This document shows, piece by piece, positions 6,036-7,992 of a stretch of 7,992 bases of DNA; positions within the stretch are counted from its first letter, which is position 1; each line of letters starts with the position of its first letter. The position numbers and the translations under genes are program-made. The notes beneath the pieces are model-generated. The model ran no database searches. It worked only from the letters and a program-made list of their open reading frames with translations, and was not told the DNA's origin. The DNA is from Alphaproteobacteria bacterium CG11_big_fil_rev_8_21_14_0_20_44_7 (GTDB lineage Bacteria > Pseudomonadota > Alphaproteobacteria > Rickettsiales > 21-14-0-20-44-7): the NCBI GenBank assembly GCA_002787615.1, contig PCXJ01000056.1, forward strand, positions 1-7,992. The letters run 5' to 3'.

Positions 6036-6746
6036 TCAATCTTTGTCTATATAGTATTGCAATGCACAGGAACTATTGGGATTTGTGATATCATAATCCG
6101 CTGAGGTAAGATTTGCTCCACCAACCACATTAGTCAAACATCCTGGCGTAAAAGTTGTATAGCTAGCATTGTAAACTATTACATAGCCAGAATCAGGCTC
6201 ACCGTCATCCATCTTAGTATCTATTGCCACTGCATTTTGCGCCGTCATAAACCCATCAGTACATAACGAACCGGCTCTAGGTACTGCATAGGCGAGATAA
6301 TTATAATTACCTCTATAGCCTACTAAAGTAACTGGCTTCCATAAACAATATGCGGCATCTTCAAAAGCTTCTGATTTTGGAACATTTTCTCCACCGACTG
6401 CGGGTATTGCGCCACCAGAAACCAACCCCGTATAACTCTCTTTTAAATCACCACTATCACTTAAATGCTGCCAAGCTCTCAACCACTCACCTTGCGCACC
6501 GCCTCCCGGATACTCAATACTGCCATCGCCATCACCAGGGTTTGGCATAACCAGACTATCTCCCGGCAAACTATTATATTTCACCTTAAAATTACTGACC
6601 AAAGCTTTATATCTTTGCATTTCTATGACTGATTTAGAAACTTTTGCAGATTCAATCAGGCTTTGTGCAGCTAATATGCCGCCAATAAGCAAACCTATAA
6701 TTACTAAAACAATTGATAACTCGACTAATGTAAAACCACGTTTCAT
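6036..6746 (-). CDS. Pilin-like protein B (type IV pilin/pseudopilin, class III signal peptide)
   Basis: The 236-residue product begins with a very short leader, MKRG, followed by FTLVELSIVLVIIGLLIGG; prepilin peptidase would cut after Gly4 and leave Phe as the mature N-terminus with Glu at +5. The N-terminal 30 residues are nearly the same as in pilin A. The globular domain is much diverged but keeps the same blocks in the same order: LPGD (60-63), GDGDGSI (71-77), SDSGDLKESY (96-105), DTKMDDG (176-182), and a C-terminal CALQYY (227-232) like the CSLYF of pilin A. It also has four cysteines (134, 162, 203, 227), possibly forming disulfides in the periplasm. I chose the ATG at 6746 because the frame's earlier ATG at 6791 would put a 19-residue odd leader inside the end of rsmE. 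It follows rsmE by 31 bp and precedes polA by 69 bp, all on one strand. No pilus assembly gene is in the window. Confidence 0.88.
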   Translation of the reverse strand: MKRGFTLVELSIVLVIIGLLIGGILAAQSLIESAKVSKSVIEMQRYKALVSNFKVKYNSLPGDSLVMPNPGDGDGSIEYPGGGAQGEWLRAWQHLSDSGDLKESYTGLVSGGAIPAVGGENVPKSEAFEDAAYCLWKPVTLVGYRGNYNYLAYAVPRAGSLCTDGFMTAQNAVAIDTKMDDGEPDSGYVIVYNASYTTFTPGCLTNVVGGANLTSADYDITNPNSSCALQYYIDKD

Positions 6747-6753
6747 GAACAGA

Positions 6754-6781
6754 ATATTATCACGGAATATATAACTATCAA
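6754..6781 (-). promoter_or_regulatory. Candidate promoter of pilin B
   Basis: On the minus strand TTGATA (6781-6776, five of six consensus matches) and TAATAT (6759-6754) are 16 bp apart. The -35 hexamer contains the TGA stop of rsmE. The -10-like box ends 7 bp before the ATG at 6746 and there is no Shine-Dalgarno sequence, so a leaderless mRNA is possible. Confidence 0.4.
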
Positions 6782-7494
6782 TTCCAATCACCCTTAATTG
6801 CCTGAAACACCCCTAATGCGGCGATTGCAGCAGTTTCGGCACGGAGCAGCCTTTTGCCCATTGATGCTGGATGCACAAATTTTTTGCCGCGCAGATATTC
6901 CGCTTCATCTTTGGCAAATCCGCCTTCTGGGCCAATTAATATAGCGAAATCTTTGGCGGTTTTCGGCATAGATTCCAAAACCTGTTTGATGGGTTTTCCG
7001 GTTTTTGATTCATCACAAAAGATGATTTTTTGCTTTTTATCCCAAGACTCAATCAGCTTCTCAAGGCTCATAATCTCATCAATATGCGGGAAATTTATGC
7101 GTCCGGTTTGCTCGGCAGCTTCAATCGCATTGGCAGAAAGCCTATCATAATTAATCCGCGTTATCGCCGTAAAACGGGTTTGCACAGGTTGGATTCTTGT
7201 GACCCCAAGCTCGGTTGCCTTTTGCACCATATAATCAATTTTGCCGAATTTAATCGGCGCGAATATCAGGCTTAATCCATTTTCCCTTATCGGTTCAATC
7301 GTTTGTTCAACAATTTCAATCTGCCCTTCGCCTTTGAAAATTGCTTTATATTCACCGTCATTAGGATTAAACACGAAAATCTCACGCCCAGATCGGCAGC
7401 GCAAAACGTTTTGCACATAATGTTTATGGTCTTTACGCAATTCAATAATTTCGCCGCTTGCTAAATTAACGTCAATGAATAATCTAACCTTCAT
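6778..7494 (-). CDS. rsmE: 16S rRNA (uracil-1498-N3) methyltransferase RsmE
   Basis: RsmE is a SPOUT-class enzyme that uses S-adenosylmethionine to methylate N3 of U1498 in helix 44 of 16S rRNA, in the assembled 30S subunit. The 238-residue protein has the usual length. The N-terminal PUA-like RNA-binding part (about 1-70) carries DHKHYVQNVLRCRSG (22-36). The SPOUT part shows KATELGVTRIQPV (92-104), the family block EAAEQTGR (125-132), the cofactor-binding knot loop LIGPEGGF (186-193) and LLRAETA (216-222). A longer frame reaches 7560, but the ATG at 7494 is preceded by GGAGAGG at 6 bp and gives the typical MKVRLFI beginning. Its start codon overlaps that of the divergent ubiA. This neighbourhood is one I know from alphaproteobacteria. 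Pilin B follows on the same strand. Confidence 0.95.
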   Translation of the reverse strand: MKVRLFIDVNLASGEIIELRKDHKHYVQNVLRCRSGREIFVFNPNDGEYKAIFKGEGQIEIVEQTIEPIRENGLSLIFAPIKFGKIDYMVQKATELGVTRIQPVQTRFTAITRINYDRLSANAIEAAEQTGRINFPHIDEIMSLEKLIESWDKKQKIIFCDESKTGKPIKQVLESMPKTAKDFAILIGPEGGFAKDEAEYLRGKKFVHPASMGKRLLRAETAAIAALGVFQAIKGDWN

Positions 7495-7992
7495 GGAAAA
7501 CCTCTCCGCAAATATATCGCCATATTTCAGATTAGCAAGGCTAGATAAACCTGTTGGCATCTGGCTGCTACTTATTCCATGCTACTTTGGGTTAGCTTTG
7601 TCACACTCAGGCGATTTGGGGCTTTATATGATATTCACTGCAGGAGCAATTATAATGCGCTCAGCAGGCTGTATTATCAATGATTTGGCGGATATTAAAT
7701 TTGACAAAATGGTAGTGCGCACAAAATCCCGTCCTCTTGCCAGTGGCGAGTTGAAGCCGATAAATGCACTTATATTTCTGGCAGCATTGCTTCTATGCGG
7801 GCTGGCTTTACTGGTTTTCCTACCTAAGCTCTCTATTATTCTGGGGCTTGCCACTATTCCGCTTATAATCACCTATCCGTTTATGAAGCGCATCACCTAT
7901 TATCCGCAATTATTCCTCGGTATAGTCTTTAATTTCGGCGTGTTAATTGCCTATTCCGCCGCTACTAGCCAGATTTCATCCACGGCAATAAT
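7493..7992 (+). CDS. ubiA: 4-hydroxybenzoate polyprenyltransferase UbiA, 3'-truncated by the window edge
   Basis: UbiA is an inner-membrane prenyltransferase that joins a polyprenyl chain to 4-hydroxybenzoate in ubiquinone synthesis. The frame is open from the ATG at 7493 to the window end, giving 166 residues of an expected 290 or so. It begins ANISPYFRLARLDKPVGIWLLL, matching the UbiA start with the conserved RLDKPxG. The first aspartate-rich motif, which binds the Mg-diphosphate of the prenyl donor, is NDLADIKFD (63-71), followed by the UbiA-type RTKSRPLASGEL (76-87). The block ITYPFMKRITYYPQLFLG (126-143) is typical of the 4-hydroxybenzoate subfamily. Membrane segments are seen around 22-37, 44-60, 91-110, 113-128 and 139-157. 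The second Asp-rich motif lies beyond the window. An in-frame ATG at 7475 is a possible earlier start; neither has a Shine-Dalgarno sequence. The ATG at 7493 overlaps the rsmE start by 2 bp. Confidence 0.93.
   Translation, partial: MENLSANISPYFRLARLDKPVGIWLLLIPCYFGLALSHSGDLGLYMIFTAGAIIMRSAGCIINDLADIKFDKMVVRTKSRPLASGELKPINALIFLAALLLCGLALLVFLPKLSIILGLATIPLIITYPFMKRITYYPQLFLGIVFNFGVLIAYSAATSQISSTAI
7501..7507 (-). promoter_or_regulatory. Shine-Dalgarno site that fixes the rsmE start
   Basis: GGAGAGG on the minus strand lies 6 bp before the ATG at 7494. It selects this start over the upstream in-frame ATG at 7560. The site is located inside the first codons of the divergent ubiA gene. Confidence 0.7.
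7511..7538 (-). promoter_or_regulatory. Candidate rsmE promoter within the ubiA coding sequence
   Basis: On the minus strand TTGCTA (7538-7533) and TATATT (7516-7511, five of six matches) are 16 bp apart. Transcription would start about 9-10 bp before the rsmE ATG, leaving just enough leader to hold the GGAGAGG site. Tentative, from motif only. Confidence 0.4.

Noticed and set aside
7624..7872. Minus-strand 82-codon open frame at the right end
   Set aside because: It is antisense to ubiA, whose plus-strand frame is open to the window end and carries clear UbiA motifs.
1..7992. CRISPR array, tRNA or rRNA genes, toxin-antitoxin pair or defence island
   Set aside because: No spaced repeats, cloverleaf-like sequences or matching protein motifs were seen on either strand.

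Overview
The window reads as chromosomal DNA of a moderately AT-rich Gram-negative bacterium, most likely an alphaproteobacterium. The clues are a UbiA-type 4-hydroxybenzoate polyprenyltransferase (ubiquinone pathway) divergent from rsmE, an arrangement I know from that class, plus class III signal peptides. The species cannot be named from sequence alone. No rRNA, tRNA, CRISPR array, transposase or integrase was seen.

Layout. 1-249 (+): end of a small two-helix membrane protein, possibly cut by the window edge. 226-2312 (-): a two-gene operon of a nitronate monooxygenase/2-nitropropane dioxygenase-like flavoprotein with an unusual cysteine cluster, followed 5 bp later by queH (epoxyqueuosine reductase, last step of tRNA queuosine synthesis). 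2455-3258 (+): pilin-like protein A. 3255-5966 (-): polA, DNA polymerase I. 6036-6746 (-): pilin-like protein B, a distant paralogue of A. 6778-7494 (-): rsmE, 16S rRNA m3U1498 methyltransferase. 7493-7992 (+): 5' part of ubiA, which runs off the window.

Most genes are housekeeping. The unusual part is the pilin A / polA zone. A segment of about 35 bp made of the last codons of pilin A plus the 3' tip of polA is present twice as a direct repeat, flanking pilin A on both sides (891 bp apart). This suggests that the pilin gene was inserted or duplicated at the 3' end of polA. The leader peptide of pilin A is encoded by an imperfect 7-bp tandem repeat. The polA gene carries an in-frame run of six 8-bp repeats just before catalytic motif C. 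Two short-period repeats inside coding DNA within 1 kb, beside a flanking direct repeat, mark this as a recombination- or slippage-prone locus.

Gene packing is very tight: the rsmE and ubiA start codons overlap, pilin A and polA stops overlap by 4 bp, and the first gene overlaps queH by 24 bp. Only queH and rsmE have clear Shine-Dalgarno sequences. The other genes have -10-like boxes 6-9 bp before the ATG, which would fit leaderless or nearly leaderless transcripts, though this is inference from weak motifs.
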